Source: Azophilus sp965199705
GTDB lineage: Bacteria > Pseudomonadota > Gammaproteobacteria > Pseudomonadales > Azotimanducaceae
Reading direction: 5' to 3'
Assembly: GCA_965199705.1 (NCBI GenBank)
Contig: OZ241359.1
Span: 1,922,001-1,986,000 of the forward strand
DNA: 64,000 bases
Position numbers and translations under genes: made by a program. The notes under the pieces were generated by a model. It saw only the letters and a program-made list of their open reading frames with translations. It made no database searches and had not been told where the DNA came from. Positions 26,538 through 35,059 of the stretch are shown here, piece after piece. Position 1 is the stretch's first letter. Every line of letters starts with the position of its first letter.

Positions 26538-27046
26538 GTCAGGAGCAGTCAGCCGGCGAAGCGCCGCGCATCCGCAGCATTCTCAAACGCACCACGCTGA
26601 TCGTGCGCGACATGGCGGTCAGTCGGCGCTGGTACGAACAAGTGCTCGGCATGACGACCTGGCTCGATACCGAATACGTATTGTCCGGCGAGGGCCTGGC
26701 CGCCGGTGGCGCGGGTGACCGCACGCACCTGGTGATCATGCGCGCCGAGGATCCCAGGATCGGCATGATCGGCTTGCTGCAATGGCTGGAACCCGCCTGG
26801 CCGGCGCCGCCAGCGCCGACTTCAGTCACCTACGGCATGCCCATATTCGTGGTGGAAACCGAGGATGCGCGCGAGCTTGCGCGCCGGGCGGAAACGCTCG
26901 GAAGCCGCATCCACAACCATGCCAAGGCGTTCACCGTGACCGGCGCCCAGGGCGAAACCCGACACCTGCTCGGCGTCGCCCTGTTCGATCCGGACGGCCA
27001 CTTCTTCGAGTGCAATCAGGTCTTGCGGGTTGATCCGCCGGCTTGA
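26534..27046 (+). CDS. VOC-fold protein (glyoxalase/dioxygenase family)
   Basis: A 170-residue VOC protein: ILKRTTLIVRDMAVSRRWYE opens the first module, and GVALFDPDGHFFECNQV closes the second, giving the normal late Glu. The gene starts inside the amidohydrolase stop codon, so the two proteins are probably made together and may act in one pathway. The 3' 116 bp overlap the convergent DUF2784 gene. Confidence 0.85.
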   Translation: MSQEQSAGEAPRIRSILKRTTLIVRDMAVSRRWYEQVLGMTTWLDTEYVLSGEGLAAGGAGDRTHLVIMRAEDPRIGMIGLLQWLEPAWPAPPAPTSVTYGMPIFVVETEDARELARRAETLGSRIHNHAKAFTVTGAQGETRHLLGVALFDPDGHFFECNQVLRVDPPA

Positions 27047-27449
27047 CAGTTACGCTCCCGGGTACAGCCTTCTGCCCCGTGACCGGGCTGGCCCGTCGTC
27101 TGGCTCGCCATACACCCGCATAGATCGCCACGTTCACCAGCATCAGCGCCGCTGCCAGAAGCCATTGGTGGGCCTGCGTCAAACCGGGTGGATAGATCAA
27201 GGGTGTCAGATAGCGGGCGATAAAGCCGGATGTTTCGCCTGAGTCATCCCAGCCGCGCAAGCGCCATTCAAGCGGCGTCAGCGGGCAGGTGAGTCCGGCC
27301 ACTTCTACTGCAAAAGCCCAGGCCAGGGCCGCCAGGTGCAGCCAGATCAGGCGCGGCCAGCGCAGAACCAGCAAACCGCCAAGGATCGCAAACAGGATGA
27401 AGCCGAGGTGCGCGATCAGCACGGCGTCGGCCAACAAGGTGCGAATCAT
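26931..27449 (-). CDS. DUF2784-family membrane protein with an atypical C-terminal tail
   Basis: A 172-residue protein. The first ~120 residues hold three or four helices and the family pattern: ADAVLIAHLGFILFAILGG, then CPLTPLEWRLR (Cys-Pro-Leu-Thr-Pro-Leu-Glu) and the late LTQAHQWLLAAALMLVNVAIY. Such proteins have no known function. The last ~45 residues are Arg/Pro-rich and are read opposite the end of the VOC gene, so the tail may be the result of a lost stop codon. The true functional part probably ends near residue 125. Confidence 0.75.
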   Translation of the reverse strand: MIRTLLADAVLIAHLGFILFAILGGLLVLRWPRLIWLHLAALAWAFAVEVAGLTCPLTPLEWRLRGWDDSGETSGFIARYLTPLIYPPGLTQAHQWLLAAALMLVNVAIYAGVWRARRRASPVTGQKAVPGSVTVKPADQPARPDCTRRSGRPDRTGRRRAGVGFRPGRRSR

Positions 27450-27530
27450 GCGTGCAGCCCATGTGGATCAGGTCGCATGGGCGTTTGGCAGGTGCGCGAT
27501 AATGCCGGTTTTCCGCCGCCTTCGCACTGC

Positions 27531-30005
27531 ATGACCGCCTGTTTCACATCACTCTCCGATACGCTGCTCGCGGCCGTGCGCACGGGATGGCTGCTGACGC
27601 CCAATGAGCGGTTGGCGCGGGAGGCGCGGCACGCGTGGAACCGGCGACAAATTGATGCTGGGCGGAAAGCCTGGGAACGACCGCGAATCGCCAGTATCAG
27701 CCAATACGTGGCGCAACGCCAGCAGGCGGAATCGACGTCCGGGAGCGCCCCGACCCTGCTGAGTCGCACACAGGAAATCTTGTTGTGGCAAGAACTGGCC
27801 GACGAAGAATGGCGCAGCCTGGCTGCGGTCGCGGCTGATGCCTGGCGCCTGGCGCACGCCTGGCAGATCGACTTGCAGGACCCGGGCCTGCAAGAAACCC
27901 GGGGCGGGGGCATCCTGCAATCTTGGTCGAGACGCATGCAAGATCGGCTTGAAGCCTCGAACCTGATCACCTCAGCGCAGATCCAGGATCTGATCCGCCC
28001 GTCCGAGGAACCACTGCATCTGCTCGCATTTGAAGAGATCACGGCGCAACAGCGCGCCTTCTTCGAGCGCACGCGCCAGTCCGGGATGGCCGTAGAAGAG
28101 CATCCACCGGCATCCAGGGCCATGCAGAGCGAACAGCGTCTTGCGGTTGCCAGTCGCTCGGAGGAATTCAGCCTGGCGGCACAATGGGCCAGGCAGACCC
28201 TGCATCAGGACCCGAACGCCTGCATCGGCGTCGTATTTCCTTATCTCGCGGACTCGCACTGGGCCATCGAACACGTCTTTGCCGCGGAGTTCGAAGACAT
28301 ACCCGAGGCAGTGGACCTGTCCGCTGGCGCGCATCTGGCGGACCAGCCCATCTGGCGCGCCGCCAAGGCGCTGCTCTCGACACTGATGAACTTGCGCCAG
28401 CCACAGTCCGGGCAGCTTCGGGGTGAAGCCTGGCTGGCCGAGGCGTTCCTCAGCCTGCGCGCTCGCCCCTTTCTGCAACTCGGGAGCCAGGCCAACGAGC
28501 TGCTGTCGGCCCTGGCGCGACAACTGTTCGATGCGCCTGAGCAACAGAGTTTGGCGGACTGGACAGCCCTCTTCCTGCAACTGCTGCGCCAGGCGAATTG
28601 GGGGCATGGCGCCGGCAGCGCGCAATATCAGGCGAAGGTGCAGATAGACGATCAACTGGCCCAATGCCAGCACGGCAGCCCCGGTCCCATTGCTTCCCGC
28701 CAGCAGGCGCTGCAATTGCTGGATTCCGTCCTGACTGGCACGCCCTTCGGCCCGGCGCGCGCAGAGGCCCCGATTCAGGTGCTGGGCGCACTGGAAACCA
28801 CTGGTCTCGTATTCAGCCATCTGTGGGTGGCTGGCATGGAGGCGGATCGCTGGCCGGCGCCGCCGACGCCGAATCCGTTGATTCCGCTGAAATTGCAACG
28901 CAAGCATGAGGCGTCGCGTATTGATGCAAGAGCCGAACTCGAATTCAGCCACCGTCGCACCCGACTCTGGCGTGCTTCGACCCATCACCTTGTGGTCAGT
29001 TGGGCAAAACAGGTCTCGCACGAGGCGCAGCGCCCGAGCCCGCTGCTTCAGGATATCCCCGAGACCAGCCAGGACCAGCTGATTCCAGGGCGCCGGACAC
29101 GCCGGCATCCGAATCTGGCGCTGCCACCACCGCCATCGCTTGAACTGGCGCCACCGGATCAGGCGCCGGCACGGCAACCTGGCAACATGACTGGTGGCAG
29201 CAGCATCCTGCGCGATCAGGCGCAGTGCCCGTTTCGCGCCTGGGCCGTGCACAGGCTGGGATTGAGGGCGCCAGAGCAGACGCCGGATGACTTTCCCGAT
29301 GCACTGTCGCGCGGCCACCTGGCGCATGTCGCGCTTTTGCATCTGTATGACTGCCTGGACACGGAGGCTGCAAGCGAAGGCCGGACTGAGGCTTTGCACG
29401 AAGCGGCGGACCGGGCGCTGGCAAGCGAACTACCGGACGCGCCAGCCATGTTCAGGGCGCAGGAACGTAAACGCCTGGTCGAAATCATGACGGCCTGGCT
29501 TGATCGGGAAGCACAGCGGCCAGAGTTCACGCTGATCGAACGCGAGGTCGAGCGAACCCTGGCGCTGAACGGCGAAACCTTTACCTTGCGCCTGGACCGG
29601 ATTGACCGGGATGAACGCAGCGGAGAGCAGATTCTCATCGACTACAAGACGGGGCAGACGCAACCGGCCAGGCTTGATCCCGACAATCTGACCGAGCCGC
29701 AGTTGCCGCTTTATGCGCTCACCGATGAGGCGATTCATGCGACCCTCTTTGCAGAGGTGGGACGCGCGGACTCGATCAAGCTCAAGGGGCGTGCTGCTCG
29801 CCACCTGCATCTGAAACTGGACAACCGGGGCGCCGAAGTGGACTGGCCGCATCTCCGAAACCTGTGGCAAGAGCGGCTTTCTGAACTGGTCGATGGGTTC
29901 CGCCAGGGTCAGGCAGAGGTCAAGCCGAAGCCAGGCGCCTGCGATCATTGCCATCTTCATGGCTTCTGCCGAGTGGCGCCCCGGCTTGGCGGCCTGGCGC
30001 CATGA
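27531..30005 (+). CDS. AddB-like DNA repair nuclease (PD-(D/E)XK, iron-sulphur)
   Basis: An 824-residue protein. The C-terminal nuclease has LIDYKTGQ (Asp-x-Lys of the PD-(D/E)XK fold) and a RecB-like cysteine set: QCPFRAWAVHRLG, then CDHCHLHGFC (C-x2-C-x5-C), matching the 4Fe-4S staple of AddB. The N-terminal part resembles an inactivated UvrD-type helicase without a Walker A motif. The family is the AddB-like repair protein (TIGR03623) found beside a UvrD/AddA-like partner. The stop overlaps the next start (ATGA), so the two subunits are coupled. It should process double-strand break ends. The ATG at 27531 is preferred to a longer upstream frame. Confidence 0.88.
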   Translation: MTACFTSLSDTLLAAVRTGWLLTPNERLAREARHAWNRRQIDAGRKAWERPRIASISQYVAQRQQAESTSGSAPTLLSRTQEILLWQELADEEWRSLAAVAADAWRLAHAWQIDLQDPGLQETRGGGILQSWSRRMQDRLEASNLITSAQIQDLIRPSEEPLHLLAFEEITAQQRAFFERTRQSGMAVEEHPPASRAMQSEQRLAVASRSEEFSLAAQWARQTLHQDPNACIGVVFPYLADSHWAIEHVFAAEFEDIPEAVDLSAGAHLADQPIWRAAKALLSTLMNLRQPQSGQLRGEAWLAEAFLSLRARPFLQLGSQANELLSALARQLFDAPEQQSLADWTALFLQLLRQANWGHGAGSAQYQAKVQIDDQLAQCQHGSPGPIASRQQALQLLDSVLTGTPFGPARAEAPIQVLGALETTGLVFSHLWVAGMEADRWPAPPTPNPLIPLKLQRKHEASRIDARAELEFSHRRTRLWRASTHHLVVSWAKQVSHEAQRPSPLLQDIPETSQDQLIPGRRTRRHPNLALPPPPSLELAPPDQAPARQPGNMTGGSSILRDQAQCPFRAWAVHRLGLRAPEQTPDDFPDALSRGHLAHVALLHLYDCLDTEAASEGRTEALHEAADRALASELPDAPAMFRAQERKRLVEIMTAWLDREAQRPEFTLIEREVERTLALNGETFTLRLDRIDRDERSGEQILIDYKTGQTQPARLDPDNLTEPQLPLYALTDEAIHATLFAEVGRADSIKLKGRAARHLHLKLDNRGAEVDWPHLRNLWQERLSELVDGFRQGQAEVKPKPGACDHCHLHGFCRVAPRLGGLAP

Positions 30006-33000
30006 ATTCAAGTACGCCAGCCGGCCGCTTGCAAGACGATGATGCGCGCGACCAGGCCAAGGATCCGTCAGTTTCCTGCATCGTCCAGGCGCCGGCGGGA
30101 TCCGGCAAGACGACGCTTCTGGTGCATCGGTTCGCCGAGCTGCTGGCCGGCGTTGAGGCGCCCGAGCAGGCGCTCGCAATCACCTTCACGCGCAAGGCGG
30201 CAGCAGAGATGCGCACCCGCATGCTTGACCTGATGTCCGAACCGCTGGACGAGAAAGAACAAAAGCTCGCCGACGGGATTCGCAAGCAGGACGAAAAACA
30301 GGGCTGGCGTCTGGCCCAAAACCCGGCGCGCCTGAAGATCCAGACCATCGACAGTCTTGCCGCCACGCTCGCCCGACGATTGCCGTTCGATGAAGCGCCC
30401 GGGGCGGATGTCGCAGAAGACCCAAGCACTCTGTATGAGGCAGCCGCCCGACGCACACTGGAGCGCTTGTTGACGGATGATGGCGCGGAGGCGGTGCAGC
30501 GCTTTCTCGGTCTATTCGACAACAATGCCGGCGCCGCCAGGCGGATTCTGGTGCAGATGCTGGCTACCCGGGAGCAGTGGCTGGAGGTGGCTCGGACCCT
30601 TGTCGAAAAAGATGTCGACGATTTGTTCAAGTATCAGAACGAGGCGCGAAAGTGTCTGGTCGATGGGCACACCAATGCACTGAAGCGCGATCTGGGACCG
30701 ACGCGGATGGCGCAGCTGAAGGAGCTGACCGAATTCGCCACCGGACACGGCGGCCCGAACGAGGGCTACTGGCGCAATCTGCAGTCTTTCTGCCTGACCA
30801 ATCAGGGCGAATTTCGCAAGCAGCTGACTGTCAAGCAGGGTTTCCCCGCGCAGAAGAAAGACCTCAAGAAGCAGGCGCTGCAATGCATCACGGAACTGGC
30901 CGAGCGGGACGCCGACCTGGGGCTGCGGGAGCGCCTGGTTAGCCTGGGCTATCTGCCCTTGCAGGAATTCTCGGACGATCAGGTGGATCAGCTGAGGGCT
31001 GTTTGCGAGACGTTGATTCTGGCCACCGCCGATCTCGCTAGCTGCATTCAGGAACAAGGCGTCCGTGACTTCATCGCTGTCAACCAGGCGGCCATGCGCG
31101 CCCTGGAACGGGATGGTGAGCCGACCAAACTGGCGCGCGTGCTCGACTACCGTATCCAGCACATCCTGGTGGATGAGTTCCAGGATACGTCCTGGGCGAA
31201 CTTCCACTTCTTCGAGCAGTTGATAGAAGGTTGGAGCGGCGAGGCGGGGCGCAGCTTCTTCGCCGTCGGCGATCCAATGCAGTCGATCTACCGTTTCCGA
31301 AACGCCGAGGTCGGCCTGTTCGAGCGGGCAGGCCGCGAGGGCATCAATCAGCAGCAGCTAGCACCACTAAAGCTGCAAACCAACTTTCGCTCGGCGCCAG
31401 CCCTGATCGACTGGTTCAACAGCACCTTCAGGCGGGTTTTCCCCGAGTTCAGCGATGTCCAGGCCGGCGCCGTTTCCTGTGCGTCGTCCGTGGCCGGCAG
31501 GCCCCTGTCCGATGCCGATGCCGACGCCGAGGCCGGCGCCAGAGTCCGGTTGTTCCAGGATGCAGCGGCGGAACGCACCGCCATCATCGCCCATGTTCGA
31601 CGGCTGATGCGCATGCACGGCGCGGATGCGGACATTGCCATTCTCGGTCGCTCACGCACGCATCTGGACCCGTTGCGGGCCGATCTGGAGGCGGCCGGCA
31701 TCGCCTGGCGCGGAACCGGCATTCATGCACTGGCTGACATGCCAGTGGTCACGGACCTGCTGTCGCTTGCGGCGAGCCTGGAATCTCCCGAGGATCGCCT
31801 GGCCTGGATGAGCCTGCTGCGAGCGCCCTGGGTAGGGCTCGGGCTGCCGGATCTGGAAGTTGCGGCTTGCCTCTCGAAGTTCGAAGAATCAGCCCTGACT
31901 GCTCTGGCCAAAGATCTCAGCAGCGACGGCAGGCGTCGGCTGCTGCGATTCCTCGACGCCATGCGGCCCTGGGACGGGCATCGTCGCTTCGAACAGCCGC
32001 CACGCTCAGCGTTGGAACGCATCTGGATCGACTGCGGCGGCCCGGCTGCCTATCCACATCCGCAGACGCCAGACGGATCGGATATGGACGCTCCGGCAGA
32101 AGCCAGCGCCGTGCTGGATCAGGCCGAACGATTTTTCGAACTGGTCGATGAACTCGGCGGCGAGGGCTACGAGACGAGCGCCCTGCGTCAGGCGGTACAA
32201 GGTTTGTTCGTGGAAGATGCCGGCGAGCGGGGCGTGCAGCTGCTGACCATTCATCGAGCCAAGGGGCTGGAATTTGAGCATGTAATCGTCCCCGCCCTGA
32301 ATCAGGGTACGCGCTCCGACAGCCCACCGGCGCTGCGCTGGCAGCGACATTCACGAGGGTTTCTGCTCGCAGCCGCGAAAGATGCCGAGAATCCTCTCTA
32401 CGACTGGCTCGCGTATGAGGACAAAAGCCGCGCTGCCTACGAGCTGCAACGGCTCCTTTATGTGGCCTGCACGCGCGCCAGGACCAGCCTGCTGCTGACC
32501 GCCAGCCAGGTGAAAGAGAAACCCAGGGCCGGGTCCTTGTTGCAACACCTCTGGCGCGCCCTGCCAGCTGATGCGAAAACCGTCGAGACAGGCACGGCGA
32601 AACAAGGCGCCCTGGCCCCCTCGGAATCGGACGACGCGCCCGGCTCGCATCATCGTCTGATCTCTGAATTTCACTGGCGTCCGAAGACGCCCTTGCCGTT
32701 GAATCCGAGCCGGATTTCGGCGCGCCGCAACGCAGCGGACGCCGCATCCAAGACCCCTGACGTCATCATCGGGACCCTCGTGCATGAAGAATTGCGCGCC
32801 CTCGCCGAGGCCCCGCTACCGACCGTGGCCGACATCGAGGCCTGGGTTCAAGCGCGACGCCCGCTCTGGCAGAGGCGACTGGGCGCAGCCGGGCTGCCCG
32901 CCGAGCAGATTCCGGAGGCCATTACGCGATGTCAGACGCACCTGGAACGCACACTTCGGGATGACACCGGACGCTGGATTCTTGGCCCCCGGGAAGCAGC

Positions 33001-33268
33001 TGCCTCCGAGCATGGCGTCACCGGCCTGATAGCCGGAGAAACCGTGAATGCCTACTTCGACCGAACTTTCGTGGCGGACGGCAAGCGCTGGATCATCGAC
33101 TTCAAGACGGACGCCACGGACGGCAGCGAGGCTTCCATCACCAGGATTCGCCAACAACACACGCAGCAGCTCGAAAACTATCGAACCCTGGCCGCTGCCC
33201 TCTACGGCGAACCGATCAGGACCGCTCTCTATCTGACCGCCCTGCCCCGGCTGGTCGAAATGCATTGA
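30002..33268 (+). CDS. AddA/RecB-like UvrD-type helicase-nuclease
   Basis: A 1088-residue helicase-nuclease. Motif I (Walker A) is QAPAGSGKTTLLVHRF; motif II is LVDEFQDTSW; motif III region is VGDPMQSIYRFRNAEV; motif V/VI regions are LTIHRAKGLEFEHV and LLYVACTRARTSLLLT. The C-terminal nuclease keeps RWIIDFKTD, the Asp-x-Lys pair. This is the AddA partner of the AddB-like gene just upstream, and together they should resect double-strand breaks like RecBCD/AddAB. Whether a Chi-like sequence is recognised cannot be told. A candidate -10 (GATAAT, 27498) lies before the pair, without a clear -35. Confidence 0.92.
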   Translation: MNSSTPAGRLQDDDARDQAKDPSVSCIVQAPAGSGKTTLLVHRFAELLAGVEAPEQALAITFTRKAAAEMRTRMLDLMSEPLDEKEQKLADGIRKQDEKQGWRLAQNPARLKIQTIDSLAATLARRLPFDEAPGADVAEDPSTLYEAAARRTLERLLTDDGAEAVQRFLGLFDNNAGAARRILVQMLATREQWLEVARTLVEKDVDDLFKYQNEARKCLVDGHTNALKRDLGPTRMAQLKELTEFATGHGGPNEGYWRNLQSFCLTNQGEFRKQLTVKQGFPAQKKDLKKQALQCITELAERDADLGLRERLVSLGYLPLQEFSDDQVDQLRAVCETLILATADLASCIQEQGVRDFIAVNQAAMRALERDGEPTKLARVLDYRIQHILVDEFQDTSWANFHFFEQLIEGWSGEAGRSFFAVGDPMQSIYRFRNAEVGLFERAGREGINQQQLAPLKLQTNFRSAPALIDWFNSTFRRVFPEFSDVQAGAVSCASSVAGRPLSDADADAEAGARVRLFQDAAAERTAIIAHVRRLMRMHGADADIAILGRSRTHLDPLRADLEAAGIAWRGTGIHALADMPVVTDLLSLAASLESPEDRLAWMSLLRAPWVGLGLPDLEVAACLSKFEESALTALAKDLSSDGRRRLLRFLDAMRPWDGHRRFEQPPRSALERIWIDCGGPAAYPHPQTPDGSDMDAPAEASAVLDQAERFFELVDELGGEGYETSALRQAVQGLFVEDAGERGVQLLTIHRAKGLEFEHVIVPALNQGTRSDSPPALRWQRHSRGFLLAAAKDAENPLYDWLAYEDKSRAAYELQRLLYVACTRARTSLLLTASQVKEKPRAGSLLQHLWRALPADAKTVETGTAKQGALAPSESDDAPGSHHRLISEFHWRPKTPLPLNPSRISARRNAADAASKTPDVIIGTLVHEELRALAEAPLPTVADIEAWVQARRPLWQRRLGAAGLPAEQIPEAITRCQTHLERTLRDDTGRWILGPREAAASEHGVTGLIAGETVNAYFDRTFVADGKRWIIDFKTDATDGSEASITRIRQQHTQQLENYRTLAAALYGEPIRTALYLTALPRLVEMH

Positions 33269-33454
33269 GTGAACGCCTGCCCCGCTGAGCGAAGCGTTCT
33301 GAACGGACAATTCATCAGCCTGCAGGCTTTGGGCGGGCCGATGTCGCACGGGATGACGAGCGAATCGCCACTTCAAACCCCGCCCGGGCCAGTGGATGAT
33401 GGCGCACGGGCACAGATTTCAACGATCAGAAGATGATTGTGGTACGGTTCCAAC

Positions 33455-34264
33455 ATGCTTGCACGAAACGAACACGGCAAAGACTCGGTCTGGCCCGAGC
33501 CACCGCCAAATTCCGCCCCCATGCCGTCCTTCCGCTGCATCGCCGTTGACGACGACGGTTATCCCCATTCGGACGGCGTGCCTATAGCGGAGAACACCCG
33601 ACAGTTCGACGAGATTCACTATGCGGCGGGGGCGCTGAAGGCGCGTTACAAGCAGGATGCGGACACCTTCGTGGCGTCAAACCTGCTGCTCTACTACGAA
33701 CGCGGCAACCGCAAGGCGTCGGTGGCTCCGGATGTATTCGTCGCCTTTGGCGCCGGCAACCAGGATCGGCTGTCTTACAAGCTCTGGGAGGAGCGTGCGG
33801 CGCCCTGCTTTGCCCTTGAGGTGCTGTCGGGGTCCAGTGTGGTTCGGGACATGGAGTTCAAGCGAACCTTGTACGCCATGCTTGGCATCAAGGAGTTCTG
33901 GCTATTCGACCCGTTCGGAGACTTCATCGAAGATCAGCTTCTTGGGTTTCGGTTGCGCGACGGGGTTTATGAGCCGATTCCGCCGCTGGCTGGTGGAGGC
34001 GGCTTTCCGAGCGCGGTGCTGAATCTGGTTTTCCGCAACGAATCGGGCAGCTTGCGAATTCACGACCCGGTGCTCGGCGAGGACTTGAAGCGTCTTGATG
34101 AGGCGCTTGAGAGCGCAAGGGAAGCCAACGCGAGCCGCGAGCAGGAGAGACAGCTACGCCAGCAGGCGGAAGCGCAGGTTGCAGATGCCGAAGCGCGGGC
34201 GGTGCAAGCCGAAGCGCGAGCAGCGAAATTGGAGGCAATGCTGCGTAGCCAGGATTCAAGGTAA
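33455..34264 (+). CDS. Uma2-family (DUF820) endonuclease-like protein
   Basis: A 269-residue protein with the PD-(D/E)XK core of the Uma2 family: VAPDVFVAFGA (Asp), then CFALEVLSGSSVVRDMEFKR (Glu, Lys) and YAMLGIKEFWLFDP. The last 60 residues form a coiled-coil-like repeat (AEAQVADAEARAVQAEARAAKLEAML). The family is abundant in cyanobacteria and in mobile islands; its role is not established. A 39-bp stretch of its 3' end is repeated at 36481, beyond the DUF4143 ATPase gene. No upstream operon is apparent. Confidence 0.8.
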   Translation: MLARNEHGKDSVWPEPPPNSAPMPSFRCIAVDDDGYPHSDGVPIAENTRQFDEIHYAAGALKARYKQDADTFVASNLLLYYERGNRKASVAPDVFVAFGAGNQDRLSYKLWEERAAPCFALEVLSGSSVVRDMEFKRTLYAMLGIKEFWLFDPFGDFIEDQLLGFRLRDGVYEPIPPLAGGGGFPSAVLNLVFRNESGSLRIHDPVLGEDLKRLDEALESAREANASREQERQLRQQAEAQVADAEARAVQAEARAAKLEAMLRSQDSR

Positions 34265-34332
34265 CGCCGTCCGAATCGAAAGATGGCCTGGCCGATGTCC
34301 CGCCATCGCCCTGGCGCTGAATCCAGGCGCCA

Positions 34333-34774
34333 CTACAACAGGCTTTGCAGCGCCCGCTTTGCCATGACCAGGCACAGATGCGCCCGGTATTCCCCGGACG
34401 CATGCAGGTCGCTGTTCATGGCGTCAGCCGGCAGCGACACGCCTTGCAGGGCTGCTGCCGAAAAGTCCTGCCGGAGCGCCTCCTCCATTGGAGCGCAACG
34501 GAATACGCAGGGTGCGGCGCCCGTGATTGCGACCCGGACGCTGCCGGAGAATCGGGCAATGGGGCGCATGCACCTCGGTGAGCGCGACATTGCCCTTGAA
34601 CTTCGCCTTCAGCGGACCGACCTTCGCGGTCAATGCGAAGTCGAATGCATCTTCGGCGACACGATCAAACGTCTCGCAACCCGGCAGGCAGCGCTTCAGG
34701 ACATCCGGGTCATTCAAGGCTTGCCACACCTCGGGCTGGGTCATCGGAGTGCACACGCGCTGGCGTAGTTTCAT
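34333..34774 (-). pseudogene. coxG-coxM fusion remnant (CO dehydrogenase-like cluster)
   Basis: Minus-strand reading gives two family fragments in different frames. From 34774 to about 34560: MKLRQRVCTPMTQPEVWQAL through KAKFKGNVALTEV, the start of a CoxG-like SRPBCC protein. From about 34560 to 34333: GSVRVAITGAAPCVFRCAPM through MNSDLHASGEYRAHLCLVMA, the C-terminal end of a CoxM-like FAD subunit of molybdenum hydroxylases. The coxG end and the coxM start are missing, and the frame changes at the join. An internal deletion across the two genes explains this. No coxS or coxL is visible nearby. Confidence 0.75.
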
Positions 34775-35059
34775 GCTCGTCAGACTCCCTCATCGGGCAA
34801 TCCGAATCCGCCCAGGCAGCGCCTTTAACGGCGCCGGGCGGCGCAGGATCATCCTGCTGAAATCGGCTTGGGGATCATATTTGTTGCAATGACTTCAGGT
34901 CAACGAACGTCCGCAGGGAAACAATCCATGCTGGGCGCCGGGTGAATCGTCGAACGACGATCCACCGGGTGCACCGAATTCAATGACAAAATACCATTGT
35001 AAAAAGTCATCTAATATGATTATTCTGAATGTTGTTTTAACAAGACTGGTCAGAATGTG
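34775..35059. other. AT-rich intergenic stretch before the DUF4143 ATPase
   Basis: The 3' part (about 34980-35050) is clearly AT-richer than its surroundings. It contains ATGAC...GTCAT arms around a 19-nt spacer and a TATGAT that could serve as a -10 box. No gene is visible. The base composition fits recently acquired DNA. Confidence 0.45.

Noticed and set aside
27972..29399. 475-residue minus-strand frame opposite the AddB-like gene
   Set aside because: The AddB-like frame has nuclease and cysteine motifs; the opposite frame shows only repeat-like composition.
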